Source of the DNA: Chitinophaga pinensis
Lineage (GTDB): Bacteria; Bacteroidota; Bacteroidia; Chitinophagales; Chitinophagaceae
Length of the DNA: 52,405 bases
Assembly (NCBI GenBank): GCA_945874755.1
Contig: CAMCHR010000007.1
Coordinates: 1 to 52,405 of the forward strand
Direction: 5' to 3'
The notes below the pieces were generated by a model, which was given only the letters and a program-made list of their open reading frames with translations, made no database searches and was not told the DNA's origin. The translations under genes were made by a program, and so were the position numbers. Of this stretch, positions 25,778 through 34,876 are shown piece after piece; position 1 is the stretch's first letter; the number at the start of each line of letters is the position of its first letter.

Positions 25778-27586
25778 TTATTGCTTTTCTTTTTCAAAAG
25801 CTGCTATTAGAATTTTAGTTTTTGCAGCGCCAATCAATTCAGTTAATGTGCTAGGATTAGCAGTTTTAATTTTACTGACCGATTTAAAATACGTCAATAA
25901 GGTCTCCTTTGTCTTTGGGCCAATACCTTCGATATGGTCTAAGCTGTTTTCCAAAGCGCCTTTGGATCTTTGGGCTCTATGGAAAGTGATACCAAAACGG
26001 TGCACTTCGTCCCTAATATTTCGAACTAGGTTATGGGCTGCACTATTCCAGTTCAATAAAATGGAACGACTGTCTCCTGGGAAGAACAATTCTTCTATAT
26101 TTTTAGCCAAGCCAACAGTAGTGACTTTATCTTGAATGCCTAATTCTTTTAAGGCATCTAATGCAGCATTTAATTGCCCCTTACCACCGTCAATAATGAT
26201 TAACTGAGGAAGTGGATTTTTTTTCTGTAAGACCGAACTATAGCGTCTTAATACGGTTTCATGCATGCTTGCAAAGTCATTGATACCGACCACAGTTTTA
26301 ATATTGAATTTGCGATAATCAGATTTACTCGCTAAGCCATTTTTAAAACAGACCATCGCAGAAACAGGGTAAGCGCCCTGAAAATTGGAGTTATCAAAAC
26401 ATTCTATGTGATTGGGCACTGCTGGTAGGGAAAGCAGTTGCTTTAATTCAATTAAAACCTCATTCACAGGAGCAGTCTCACTGACTTTCACTAAAGCTTG
26501 TCGATGCTTCCAATCCTTTAATGCATAATCTACATTTTTTTGAGAGAGGGCTAATAAATGCAATTTCTCCCCCATTTTTGGAACAGTATACTTAACACCT
26601 TGCTCTTTTTCATCGGGTTCAATCGGTACAATAATTTCTTTGGCTTTGGACTCAAGTTGAGTTCTAAAATAATGAATTGCAAATGCAAGTACAGTCTCTC
26701 TAGATTCTTCCAATGGGGTGCTTAAAGGCAACATATGTGTTTGCACAATACGGCCTTCTTGTAACATCAGGTAATTAACATAAGCTTGATCTTCTTCCAT
26801 AGCGATGCTGAATACATCCATGGCTTCTTGTTGCTTTGTTAAAATTTCTGACTTGGTTTGGTAACGTTCCAGTTCATCTATTTTTTTCTTGGTGGCATTG
26901 GCTTTTTCAAAAGCAAGTGCAGCCGATTCGGCCTGCATGGTCTCTTTTAAATTTTGCACCAATGGTTTTACATTCCCCTTTAACAAATGCTTTACTTGAT
27001 CAATCGAATTTCCATAGTCTGCTTCTGTTTGAAAGTTTTGACAAGGCCCTTTACAATTGCCTAAATGGTATTCTAAACAGACTTTAAATCTACCTTGTTG
27101 AATATTTTTTGGTGTGAGGGGTAAAGTGCAAGTTCTTAAAGGAATGGTTTCTTGAATATGGTTGATCAATTCCCTTACCGCAAACACATGTGTGAATGGC
27201 CCAATATAGGTAGATCCGTCTTTTATTTTTCGTCTTGTTAAAAACACCCTAGGGAAAGCCTCATTTTTAATAACGATATAAGGATAGGTCTTGTCGTCCT
27301 TTAAATTGATATTGTATTTGGGCTGGTAATTTTTAATGAGTTCGTTCTCTAAAATAAAAGCGTCGTGTTCTGAATTGACAATGGTGAACTTGATCTCGGC
27401 AATCCTTTGCACCAGTTCAATGGTTTTTAAGTTATGTTGATTGGAAAGAAAATAAGAGCTCACTCGATTTCTCAAATGTTTTGCTTTACCAACGTACAAT
27501 AGTTTGCCTTTATCATCAAAATATTGATAAATGCCTGGTTCTTGCGGGATGCTAGATTGTATTTGCTTAAACTGCTCTTTCTCCAT
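25778..27586 (-). CDS. uvrC: Excinuclease ABC subunit C
   Basis: Makes both incisions in nucleotide excision repair with UvrA and UvrB. The 602-residue protein has the GIY-YIG nuclease domain (PGIYQYFDDKGKLLYVGKAKHLRNRV, about 17-43) and a UVR helical motif (about 205-240). The RNase H-like second nuclease domain has HIECFDNSNFQGAYPVSAMVCF and IIDGGKGQL. C-terminal helix-hairpin-helix repeats (DHIEGIGPKTKETLL) follow. The ATG opens the known N-terminus. It is divergent from the DUF2721 gene. Confidence 0.97.
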   Translation of the reverse strand: MEKEQFKQIQSSIPQEPGIYQYFDDKGKLLYVGKAKHLRNRVSSYFLSNQHNLKTIELVQRIAEIKFTIVNSEHDAFILENELIKNYQPKYNINLKDDKTYPYIVIKNEAFPRVFLTRRKIKDGSTYIGPFTHVFAVRELINHIQETIPLRTCTLPLTPKNIQQGRFKVCLEYHLGNCKGPCQNFQTEADYGNSIDQVKHLLKGNVKPLVQNLKETMQAESAALAFEKANATKKKIDELERYQTKSEILTKQQEAMDVFSIAMEEDQAYVNYLMLQEGRIVQTHMLPLSTPLEESRETVLAFAIHYFRTQLESKAKEIIVPIEPDEKEQGVKYTVPKMGEKLHLLALSQKNVDYALKDWKHRQALVKVSETAPVNEVLIELKQLLSLPAVPNHIECFDNSNFQGAYPVSAMVCFKNGLASKSDYRKFNIKTVVGINDFASMHETVLRRYSSVLQKKNPLPQLIIIDGGKGQLNAALDALKELGIQDKVTTVGLAKNIEELFFPGDSRSILLNWNSAAHNLVRNIRDEVHRFGITFHRAQRSKGALENSLDHIEGIGPKTKETLLTYFKSVSKIKTANPSTLTELIGAAKTKILIAAFEKEKQ

Positions 27587-27596
27587 AGGGTAGATG

Positions 27597-27604
27597 CAAA
27601 AATA
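27597..27604 (-). promoter_or_regulatory. -7 element of the uvrC promoter
   Basis: TATTTTTG on the minus strand matches TAnnTTTG, 10 bases before the uvrC ATG, so the leader would be only a few bases long. No clear -33 TTG is seen. Confidence 0.45.
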
Positions 27605-27631
27605 CCGGTTTATTTTTACTATTTTTATATC

Positions 27632-28081
27632 ATGGAACTTTCAGTCAATATCCCTGCTTTATTATTCCCGGCCATTAGTCTAATCATGTTGGCCTATACC
27701 AACCGATTTTTAGCTTTGTCTAACCGTGTAAGAGCTTTACATGAAAAGTATCAACAGCAGGAAAATAGATTGGTGATTTTTAGCCAAATTAAGAACCTTA
27801 AATATCGAATTAAGTTAATCCAAAGAATGCAAACTTATGGGGTTGCGTCCTTGTTGTTATCCTTGATCTCGATGTTTTTTATTTTCATTCAATATCAAGG
27901 CATCGCAAAATTTATATTTGCTGTGAGTCTAATCACTTTTTCCATATCTATCTTGTTCTCCTTCATTGAAGTCCGATTAAGTACAAAAGCAATCGAATTG
28001 GAATTAAGTGATATGGAAGGACTAGAAGATCCTTCTGTTATGGAGTACTTGAAAAAGAGGTTTGAAAGAGACAATAAATGA
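27632..28081 (+). CDS. DUF2721-like small membrane protein
   Basis: A 149-residue protein with three hydrophobic segments (about 6-24, 68-88 and 92-112) separated by a basic, helical loop (SNRVRALHEKYQQQENRLVIFSQI). The S/N-x-R-x-R-x-L-H-x-K-Y arrangement after the first helix and the acidic C-terminal tail fit the DUF2721 family, whose function is unknown. The ATG at 27632 was chosen. A longer frame back to 27524 would run into the divergent uvrC gene and add non-membrane residues. Confidence 0.7.
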   Translation: MELSVNIPALLFPAISLIMLAYTNRFLALSNRVRALHEKYQQQENRLVIFSQIKNLKYRIKLIQRMQTYGVASLLLSLISMFFIFIQYQGIAKFIFAVSLITFSISILFSFIEVRLSTKAIELELSDMEGLEDPSVMEYLKKRFERDNK

Positions 28082-28139
28082 TCAGTTATCGATTTAATTA
28101 TTGGTTGTAAAATATTTTATTGTAAAATAGTTATTGTAC

Positions 28140-29906
28140 TTAATGTCCTTTACGTTCTCCAATTTGTTGTCTCCACATGGCATAATACAATCCCTTCTCT
28201 TCTAGTAAACTTTGGTGGTTACCAGATTCAATCACCGTGCCTTTTTCCAATACATAAATTTTAGTTGCATGAATGATAGTACTCAGTCTGTGCGCAATCA
28301 TGATGGTAATTTGTTCCCTTTCTTTAGACAGGTCACGGATAGTATCTGTAATAGACTCTTCGGTTAAACTATCTAATGAAGAAGTGGCTTCGTCAAAAAT
28401 TAATAAATGTGGATGTCTAAGCAAAGCTCTTGCAATAGAAAGTCTTTGCTTTTCTCCTCCACTTAATTTTAATCCTCCTTCGCCAATCACAGTGGCTAAG
28501 CCATTGCCCCCTTTGTCTAAAATATTGGCACAGCTCGCTTTGGTTAAAGCGAGTAACATATCTTCTTCAGTGGCATTTGGTGCAACGAATGCTAAGTTTT
28601 CTTGAATCGTTCCTGCAAAAAGCTGTGTATCCTGGGTCACAAAACTAATTTGATTTCTAAGTGCACTCATGTCAATCTGTGCCGTATTCACGCCATTCAT
28701 TAAAATCTCACCCTCTTGAGGTTCATATAAACCAACAAGCAATTTGACCAAGGTACTTTTACCTGCACCAGATGGACCAACAAATGCAATGGTTTCCCCT
28801 TTTTTGGCTTCAAAACTAATTTGATCGATGGCTTTAAAATTAGCAGTTTGGTGTTGAAAGCCTACATGCTTAAATGCCAAATGTTCAATTTCACCAACCG
28901 CAATTGGGTTGGCTGGTGGTGTGTCAATGGGCTTTTTCATCAAGGCCTCAAAATTATTCAAAGACGCTTCGGTCTCTCTATAACTCAAAATGATACTTCC
29001 AATTTCTTGTAAAGGTCCAAAAATAAAGAAGCTATAAAATTGTAATGAAATCAATTGACCTACTGTCAAAATTTCTTTAAAGATCAACCACATTAAAGTG
29101 AAAGTGATGACCTGTCTTAAAGCGTTCACCATCGTGCCTTGTATAAAACTTAAAGAACGGATGTTTTTTACTTTCTTTAATTCAAGTGCTAATATTTTAT
29201 AGGTATTGTTATTGAGTCTATTAATTTCTTGAGTCGTCAAGCCAAGACTTTTTACCAATTCGATATTTCTTAAACTTTCTGTTGTCGTGCCTGCTAAACT
29301 AGTCGTTTCTTTAACGATATTCTTTTGAATGACTTTAATCTTCTTGCTTAATAAATTGGTTACATAAGCAATCATACTAGCACCTCCAATATAAATTGGG
29401 ATGATGGACCAGTGTAAACGGGTAGCATAGATAGAAACGAATACCACACTCACTACAATACCAAAGACCACATTGATCACGTAGCTAATAAATTTTTCAC
29501 AATCAGCACGTGCTTTTGTAAGGATGGATAAGGTTTCCCCGCTTCTTTGATCTTCAAAAGCTTGATAGGGTAATTGCATGGAATGCCTTAAGCCATCTGT
29601 AAACAAAGCAGCACCAAATTTTTGAATAATTACATTCACGGTATAATCTTGAAAAGCTTTGGCAATCCTACTCACCATGGCAGTACCTACTAAAAGCAAT
29701 AACATATTACCCACACCTTTTAAAAACATGGCTTGTGTTCGCTCATTGCCTGCAGGGTCTAAAAATGGATTCTTTGCAAATCCATCAATCAATTTTCCAA
29801 AGATCATAGGATCGAATAAGGAAAAAGTTTGGTTGATCGCTGCAAGTAAAAAGGCTAAAAAAACTAAGCCTTTAAATGGCTTAATATATTGGATAAGAAT
29901 TTTCAT
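28140..29906 (-). CDS. ABC transporter, fused permease and ATPase (exporter type)
   Basis: A 588-residue half-transporter with six transmembrane helices (about 1-310) and an ATPase domain. It shows Walker A GPSGAGKST, signature LSGGEKQR, Walker B LLIFDEATSSLD and the H-loop MIAHRLSTI. It is of MsbA/lipid-peptide exporter type; the substrate is unknown. The ATG at 29906 lies one base after the engB stop, so it was preferred over an upstream frame start at 29963 inside engB. It is the last gene of gpmI-engB-ABC. Confidence 0.9.
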   Translation of the reverse strand: MKILIQYIKPFKGLVFLAFLLAAINQTFSLFDPMIFGKLIDGFAKNPFLDPAGNERTQAMFLKGVGNMLLLLVGTAMVSRIAKAFQDYTVNVIIQKFGAALFTDGLRHSMQLPYQAFEDQRSGETLSILTKARADCEKFISYVINVVFGIVVSVVFVSIYATRLHWSIIPIYIGGASMIAYVTNLLSKKIKVIQKNIVKETTSLAGTTTESLRNIELVKSLGLTTQEINRLNNNTYKILALELKKVKNIRSLSFIQGTMVNALRQVITFTLMWLIFKEILTVGQLISLQFYSFFIFGPLQEIGSIILSYRETEASLNNFEALMKKPIDTPPANPIAVGEIEHLAFKHVGFQHQTANFKAIDQISFEAKKGETIAFVGPSGAGKSTLVKLLVGLYEPQEGEILMNGVNTAQIDMSALRNQISFVTQDTQLFAGTIQENLAFVAPNATEEDMLLALTKASCANILDKGGNGLATVIGEGGLKLSGGEKQRLSIARALLRHPHLLIFDEATSSLDSLTEESITDTIRDLSKEREQITIMIAHRLSTIIHATKIYVLEKGTVIESGNHQSLLEEKGLYYAMWRQQIGERKGH

Positions 29907-29907
29907 A

Positions 29908-30552
29908 TTAATGGGAGGCTTTGTCTTCGTTGTATAGTAGGTTGTAGCGAGCAATACAATCAAGCACTTCTTCGGTACCTAATTTTTTTTCTGCACTGGT
30001 CACAAATCCTTCAGGTAAATAGGGGAGTATCGTTTTTAATGTGTCAAAAAACGCTTCTACATTGCGCTTTACAACACCTGGTTTTTCTTTATCTGATTTG
30101 GTGAAGATAAGGGTATATGGAATCTGCCATTGAAACAATTGTTCAACAAATTCGATATCAATTTTTTGAGGACTATGTCTAGAATCTATCAATACAAAGA
30201 CCATATTTAAATTGGGTCTTTTGCGTAAATAGTTTTCAATCATTTGCTCCCATCTACGACGGCTACTTTGAGATACTTTTGCATAACCATAGCCCGGCAA
30301 ATCAACGATGTACCATTTCTCTGGACGTCCTTTTACCACTTCATTGCTGATGATTTCAAAATGATTGATCAATTGCGTCTTTCCAGGTGCAGAAGAGGTT
30401 TTAGCCAATCCTTTTTGACCACATATAGCATTGATGATGGAGGACTTGCCTACATTGCTCCTTCCTATAAATGCATATTCAGGCGCTTGTAAAACAATGC
30501 ATTGGTCGTAATTAGGACTAGAAATAAGGTAAGTAGCTTTATGTATTTTCAT
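29908..30552 (-). CDS. engB: Ribosome biogenesis GTPase EngB (YihA/YsxC)
   Basis: GTPase needed for late assembly of the large ribosomal subunit. The 214-residue protein shows G1 GRSNVGKS (30-37), the switch I segment SSAPGKTQ, G3 DLPGYGYAK, G4 FTKSDK and G5 TSAEK. It lies 22 bases after gpmI and one base before the ABC exporter start. The length is normal. Confidence 0.96.
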   Translation of the reverse strand: MKIHKATYLISSPNYDQCIVLQAPEYAFIGRSNVGKSSIINAICGQKGLAKTSSAPGKTQLINHFEIISNEVVKGRPEKWYIVDLPGYGYAKVSQSSRRRWEQMIENYLRKRPNLNMVFVLIDSRHSPQKIDIEFVEQLFQWQIPYTLIFTKSDKEKPGVVKRNVEAFFDTLKTILPYLPEGFVTSAEKKLGTEEVLDCIARYNLLYNEDKASH

Positions 30553-30574
30553 TGTGTTTTTTAAGGGAGCATTT

Positions 30575-32098
30575 TTATGCTTGGATTAAAACCGTTCCTG
30601 TCATCTCTTTTGGAATGGGTAATTCCATCATCTGTAATATAGTGGGTGCAAGATCGCCTAATTTGCCTGACTGTATGCTGCCTTTCCAATTTTTATCAAT
30701 GATAAAGAAAGGGACTAGATTCAATGAATGGGCTGTGTTTGGGGTGCCATCTTCGTTCATCATGTAATCTGCATTGCCATGATCCGCTGTTAAGAAAATG
30801 GTATAGCCATGTTCTAAACCTGCAGAGACCACTTTTTCGACACAGGCGTCTACCGTTTCAACTGCTTTTACCACGGCACTAAAAACACCTGTATGACCTA
30901 CCATATCTGCATTGGCGTAATTAAGACAAATAAAGTCAGGGTTGCCAGCTTTGATTTCGGGCAAGATTTTATCTGTTAATTCAGCGGCACTCATTGCTGG
31001 TTCTAAATCATAAGTGGCCACTTTAGGGGACGCCGCCATGATTCTTGTTTCACCTTCAAAAGGTTGCTCACGTCCGCCGCTAAAAAAGAAAGTCACATGG
31101 GGATACTTTTCTGTTTCGGCAATTCGAATTTGTTTTTTATTATTTTTTGCCAATACTTCTCCCAATGTATTGATTAAGTTATCGTTTTCAAATACGACAT
31201 GCACATGTTTAAATGTCTCATCATATTTGGTCATTGTTGTATAATGTAATTTCAATGCCTGCATGCCCAATTCTGGAAAATCTTTTTGTGTCAATACTTC
31301 TGTAATTTCTCTACAACGGTCTGTTCTAAAATTAAAACAAATAACAGCGTCTCCATCTTGAATGGTTGCAATAGGCTGTCCATTTTCTGTAAGCACCGTC
31401 GGTAAAATAAATTCGTCTGTGGTGTCTTTGGCATAGTTTTCTTGAATGGCTTCAAGTGCTCTGGTAGCAGTACTTCCAGTCCCTTTCACCATGGCATTAT
31501 AGGCCAATTGAACGCGCTCCCAACGCTTGTCTCTATCCATGGCATAATATCTCCCACTTATACTAGCGATTTTACCAACAGATTTTTTTAAATGTGTTTC
31601 TAAGGATTCTATATAGCATTGTCCACTCTTTGGATCTGTGTCACGACCATCGGTAAATGCATGGATAAATACATTGGTCAAACCTTCTGCTTTGCAAACA
31701 TCACATAATGCTTTTAAATGTGTCGTGTGTGCATGTACGCCACCATCACTTACCAATCCAATTAAATGTAATGGCTTATTATTTTCCTTAGCATACTGAA
31801 TAGATTGAATCAGTGTTGGATGACTTGCAAATTCACCAGTTTTAATGGCGACATTTATTCTTTGTAGTTCTTGGTAAACAATTCGGCCAGCACCTAAATT
31901 CAAATGCCCTACTTCACTATTCCCCATCTGCCCATCTGGCAAACCAACTTCTTCTCCACAAGTGACTAAAGTAGTATTAGGGTATTGCTGATAGAGACTC
32001 GTTACAAAAGGCACATGCGCATGCTGAATTGCGTCAGCCTTTGATACCTTGCCCAATCCCCATCCATCCATGATCACTAATATTACTTTTTTTGACAT
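30575..32098 (-). CDS. gpmI: 2,3-bisphosphoglycerate-independent phosphoglycerate mutase
   Basis: Interconverts 3- and 2-phosphoglycerate in glycolysis using two Mn ions and a phosphoserine intermediate. The 507-residue protein has the N-terminal metal site VIMDGWGLG, the phosphorylated Ser61 in MGNSEVGHLNLGAGR, the phosphotransferase motif FTDGRDTDPKS and the C-terminal metal cluster FLTADHGNADYM. It is the first gene of the gpmI-engB-ABC operon. Confidence 0.97.
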   Translation of the reverse strand: MSKKVILVIMDGWGLGKVSKADAIQHAHVPFVTSLYQQYPNTTLVTCGEEVGLPDGQMGNSEVGHLNLGAGRIVYQELQRINVAIKTGEFASHPTLIQSIQYAKENNKPLHLIGLVSDGGVHAHTTHLKALCDVCKAEGLTNVFIHAFTDGRDTDPKSGQCYIESLETHLKKSVGKIASISGRYYAMDRDKRWERVQLAYNAMVKGTGSTATRALEAIQENYAKDTTDEFILPTVLTENGQPIATIQDGDAVICFNFRTDRCREITEVLTQKDFPELGMQALKLHYTTMTKYDETFKHVHVVFENDNLINTLGEVLAKNNKKQIRIAETEKYPHVTFFFSGGREQPFEGETRIMAASPKVATYDLEPAMSAAELTDKILPEIKAGNPDFICLNYANADMVGHTGVFSAVVKAVETVDACVEKVVSAGLEHGYTIFLTADHGNADYMMNEDGTPNTAHSLNLVPFFIIDKNWKGSIQSGKLGDLAPTILQMMELPIPKEMTGTVLIQA

Positions 32099-32204
32099 AT
32101 TCTTTAACTTTGTATAGGGTTGCCTATAAATTCTTTATTTTTATACATCAAAGTTTCAAAATACTAGGCACATTACAAACTTTATCCTACTATAATAGAC
32201 AAAA

Positions 32205-32594
32205 ATGAAGTTAATATCCAAAATACTACTTGTATTGGCCCTTTTGCACTGCAGCATTGGCGTGAATGCGCAAAATGAAACAGAACAATTGATGCAACAT
32301 TTGCAAACAGGCAATTTTAGTGCTTTGCAAATGTTTTGGGACAACCAAGTAGAGTCGAGTATTTTAGACCAAATGACTGCTAAGCCATTGAATGCAAAAC
32401 AAGCCAATGAAGCCTTACAAGCTTTTTTTAATCAAAAAAATATTATTGGTTTTGAAAAAAGTGCGGAAAGAAAATTAGGTAATACTTTATACCTCACAGG
32501 TAAGTTATTATCTAGCCAACAAAAATACAATATGACCTTATTGCTACAATCCACTAAGAAAGGATTTGTGATTGTGAGCATGCGGGTAAACTAG
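32205..32594 (+). CDS. DUF4783-like exported protein
   Basis: A 129-residue protein with a clear signal peptide (about 1-22, LLVLALLHCSIGVNAQ) and a small alpha+beta domain resembling NTF2-like folds, as in the Bacteroidota DUF4783 family. The stretch AKPLNAKQANEALQAFFNQK followed by beta strands is typical. Function is unknown. It is divergent from gpmI and precedes the SUI1-domain gene by 26 bases. Confidence 0.75.
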   Translation: MKLISKILLVLALLHCSIGVNAQNETEQLMQHLQTGNFSALQMFWDNQVESSILDQMTAKPLNAKQANEALQAFFNQKNIIGFEKSAERKLGNTLYLTGKLLSSQQKYNMTLLLQSTKKGFVIVSMRVN

Positions 32595-32620
32595 TTGCTT
32601 AAATATGCGAAAGTTTAAAG

Positions 32621-32974
32621 ATGAGTAAGAAGCCAAAAAATACCTTTAATAGTTTTTCAAGTATACCTCTAGTGTATAGTACCAATCCGGATTATATGCA
32701 GCCAAATGAGGAAGCAGCAAAAGAGACTTTACTTCCAGCTGAACAAATGCTTAGGGTGATTCTAGAAACCAAACATAGAGCGGGCAAGACGGTTACCATT
32801 GTGTATGGTTTTGAAGGTGCCGAATCGGATTTAGAAGTATTGGGAAAAGCTCTAAAAAACTTTTGCGGTGCTGGCGGTGCGGTAAAAGACGGAGAAATTA
32901 TTATTCAAGGGGATCACCGTCAAAAAGTATTTCAATACCTTAAGCAGAAAGGTTTTGCAAAAGCAAAATTGTAA
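32621..32974 (+). CDS. SUI1/YciH-type translation initiation factor domain protein
   Basis: A 117-residue protein with an N-terminal flexible tail and the SUI1/eIF1-like fold: LRVILETKHRAGKTVTIVYGFEG, LGKALKNFCGAGGAVKDGEIIIQGDHRQKVFQYLKQKGF. The family is known in E. coli as YciH and is thought to affect start-codon fidelity under stress. It shares direction with the exported protein upstream and converges on dnaX with 15 bases between stops. Confidence 0.93.
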   Translation: MSKKPKNTFNSFSSIPLVYSTNPDYMQPNEEAAKETLLPAEQMLRVILETKHRAGKTVTIVYGFEGAESDLEVLGKALKNFCGAGGAVKDGEIIIQGDHRQKVFQYLKQKGFAKAKL

Positions 32975-32989
32975 AACTTTCTTTATTTT

Positions 32990-34798
32990 TTAAAAATTCA
33001 CTTCTAAATTCAAGCGTTCTTTCAGCTGTTGTACCAACGGGTATTGCTTAGCAATATGGTCAAACTTTTGTTTGCTATTGAGTTTCAAATACAAAGGCAC
33101 ATCCTCCTTTTCACCTGCATCTACAAGAATACTAAATTGAATAGCTCTATTTTGAAAACGTTCCCAAATCTTTTCCATCAAACTCATTCTTTCTTGTTCC
33201 ACAAATTTTTGAGCAGTCAAAGCAGGTACCGTAATTGTAAAATGCGTAGGGTCTTCTATCTGAACTGTGGCCATTCTAAAAGTCCCTGCCACGGAATGTT
33301 TCATATCCTGCTCCATTTTATTGGCATACTCGTTCCAACATAATTGCAATGTCTCCATGTCCAAAGAAATAGCTTCCTTGACTTCTTCAATATTGTACTC
33401 GCTACCATATTTCTGTTGTAAAACGGCCAATAGACTTTTCTTGCCGCCAGCATTCGTTGAAACTGAATCTACATCTGGTTCAACTAAAGGTTTGTCTTGA
33501 ACTGTAGGGGTAACAACTTTTTTAGCAGGAACTATTGGACTGGAAATTGGGTTCGTTATTGGCGCAGGTGTCTCAATCACTAATTTAGCCTCAGAATTGA
33601 CAACAATATTACTTAAAGGGATGATCTTTTTAGTACGAATAGGGTAATGCGCATCAACTAGTTTTTTTTTTACTAGTTGGCCGTCTTCCATACTTAATTC
33701 AATTGCTTGTTGTAAAAAATTGAGTTTAATCAAGGCCAATTCTACATGCAATCTTTTGTTGCGAGCCATCTTAAATTGGATCTCGGCTTCATTTAAAATA
33801 TTCAATGCACTGACTAAATAAGGGGTGCCAATTTTTTGGGCAGCAGCTAGGTATTGGTCTCTCCAACCTTCTATAGATTCAAGTAAATGCGCGCTGGCTT
33901 TATCTTTACAAACAAGGATATTTCTAATAAATGCTGCCATGCCATATAATACCGTATCTCCTTCAAAACCTTTTTGGTTGATTTCATCATACAATAACAT
34001 GGCACTTGTTAGGTCTTCCTCTGTAAGGTGGGTTAATAATTTAAAATAATAACCTTCGTCTAAAATATTTAAGTGCTCTAAGGTGTTATCGTAAGTCAAT
34101 GCGCCGTTAGAGAAGCTAACAATTTTATCAAGAATACTCAATGCATCCCTCATACATCCTTCACTTTTTTGAGCAATGAGTTGTAGCGCGTTTCTTTCTG
34201 CCTTGATATGTTCTTTTGCTACAATTTCTTCTAAGTGTTTTACGGTATCTTCTGGCACAATTCTTTTAAAGTCAAAAATTTGACATCTACTTAAAATGGT
34301 CGGAAGAATTTTATGTTTTTCGGTGGTCGCTAAAATGAAAATAGCATAGGGCGGAGGCTCTTCTAATGTTTTTAGAAATGCATTAAAGGCACTGGCACTG
34401 AGCATGTGGACCTCATCCACAATGTACACTTTGTATTTGCCAGCCTGTGGTGCAAAGCGAACCTGTTCAACAAGTGTTCTTATATCATCTACAGAGTTGT
34501 TACTCGCTGCGTCTAATTCATGGATATTTAAGCTAGCGCCTTTTTCAAAAGACACACAACTTTCACATTGGTTACAAGCTTCGCCTTCCTTTGTGATTTG
34601 GGTACAATTGATTGTTTTTGCAAGGATACGTGCGCAAGTTGTTTTACCTACACCTCTTGGTCCACAAAATAAAAATGCATGTGCTAGATGTTGGTTTAAG
34701 ATCGCATTCTTTAATGTAGTTGTAATATGATCCTGACCCACAACTGTATTAAAGTTTTGAGGACGATACTTTCTTGCTGATACGATAAAATTCTCCAT
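32990..34798 (-). CDS. dnaX: DNA polymerase III subunit gamma/tau
   Basis: ATPase of the clamp loader and organiser of the replisome. The 602-residue full-length (tau) form has Walker A GPRGVGKT (46-53), the zinc-binding cysteines C65, C75, C78 and C81, YIVDEVHMLS, and the sensor region ILPTILSRCQIFDF. Domain III ends near residue 370; after that comes a Pro/Val-rich linker and the C-terminal tau part. At codons 376-379 (GTA AAA AAA AAA) a run of ten A lies in the loop of a perfect 8-bp hairpin, and both alternative frames stop within three codons, so a gamma form of about 379-381 residues is predicted. Confidence 0.96.
   Translation of the reverse strand: MENFIVSARKYRPQNFNTVVGQDHITTTLKNAILNQHLAHAFLFCGPRGVGKTTCARILAKTINCTQITKEGEACNQCESCVSFEKGASLNIHELDAASNNSVDDIRTLVEQVRFAPQAGKYKVYIVDEVHMLSASAFNAFLKTLEEPPPYAIFILATTEKHKILPTILSRCQIFDFKRIVPEDTVKHLEEIVAKEHIKAERNALQLIAQKSEGCMRDALSILDKIVSFSNGALTYDNTLEHLNILDEGYYFKLLTHLTEEDLTSAMLLYDEINQKGFEGDTVLYGMAAFIRNILVCKDKASAHLLESIEGWRDQYLAAAQKIGTPYLVSALNILNEAEIQFKMARNKRLHVELALIKLNFLQQAIELSMEDGQLVKKKLVDAHYPIRTKKIIPLSNIVVNSEAKLVIETPAPITNPISSPIVPAKKVVTPTVQDKPLVEPDVDSVSTNAGGKKSLLAVLQQKYGSEYNIEEVKEAISLDMETLQLCWNEYANKMEQDMKHSVAGTFRMATVQIEDPTHFTITVPALTAQKFVEQERMSLMEKIWERFQNRAIQFSILVDAGEKEDVPLYLKLNSKQKFDHIAKQYPLVQQLKERLNLEVNF
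33655..33679 (-). promoter_or_regulatory. Predicted dnaX slippage/frameshift site (A10 in a hairpin loop)
   Basis: On the minus strand ten consecutive A (33671-33662) are framed by CAACTAGT and ACTAGTTG, perfect inverse complements (33679-33672 and 33662-33655), giving an 8-bp stem with a 9-A loop. One extra A, or a -1 shift, gives KKKTS then TGA; one A fewer, or a +1 shift, gives KKN then TAG. Both yield a protein ending at the domain III boundary. Homopolymer slippage in dnaX is known in Thermus; the case here is inferred. Confidence 0.65.
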
Positions 34799-34876
34799 AC
34801 TTGAGCTGCAATATAATGCATCAAAAGGTAATTTTCTGAGCTAGGGTGCAAATCTTATCCCCTATTTATGAAATCC

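Noticed and set aside
26217..26224. Run of eight T (A8 on the coding strand) in uvrC as a slippage site
   Set aside because: Eight-base runs also occur in engB, dnaB and the GNAT-like gene in this AT-rich genome, without flanking hairpin or meaningful truncated product.
27524..27631. N-terminal extension of the DUF2721-like gene
   Set aside because: It overlaps the divergent uvrC start and its promoter; the ATG at 27632 gives the expected membrane N-terminus.
28106..28119. TAAAATATTTTA palindrome between convergent genes
   Set aside because: It is a simple A/T palindrome without T-tract or conserved spacing, expected by chance at this base composition.
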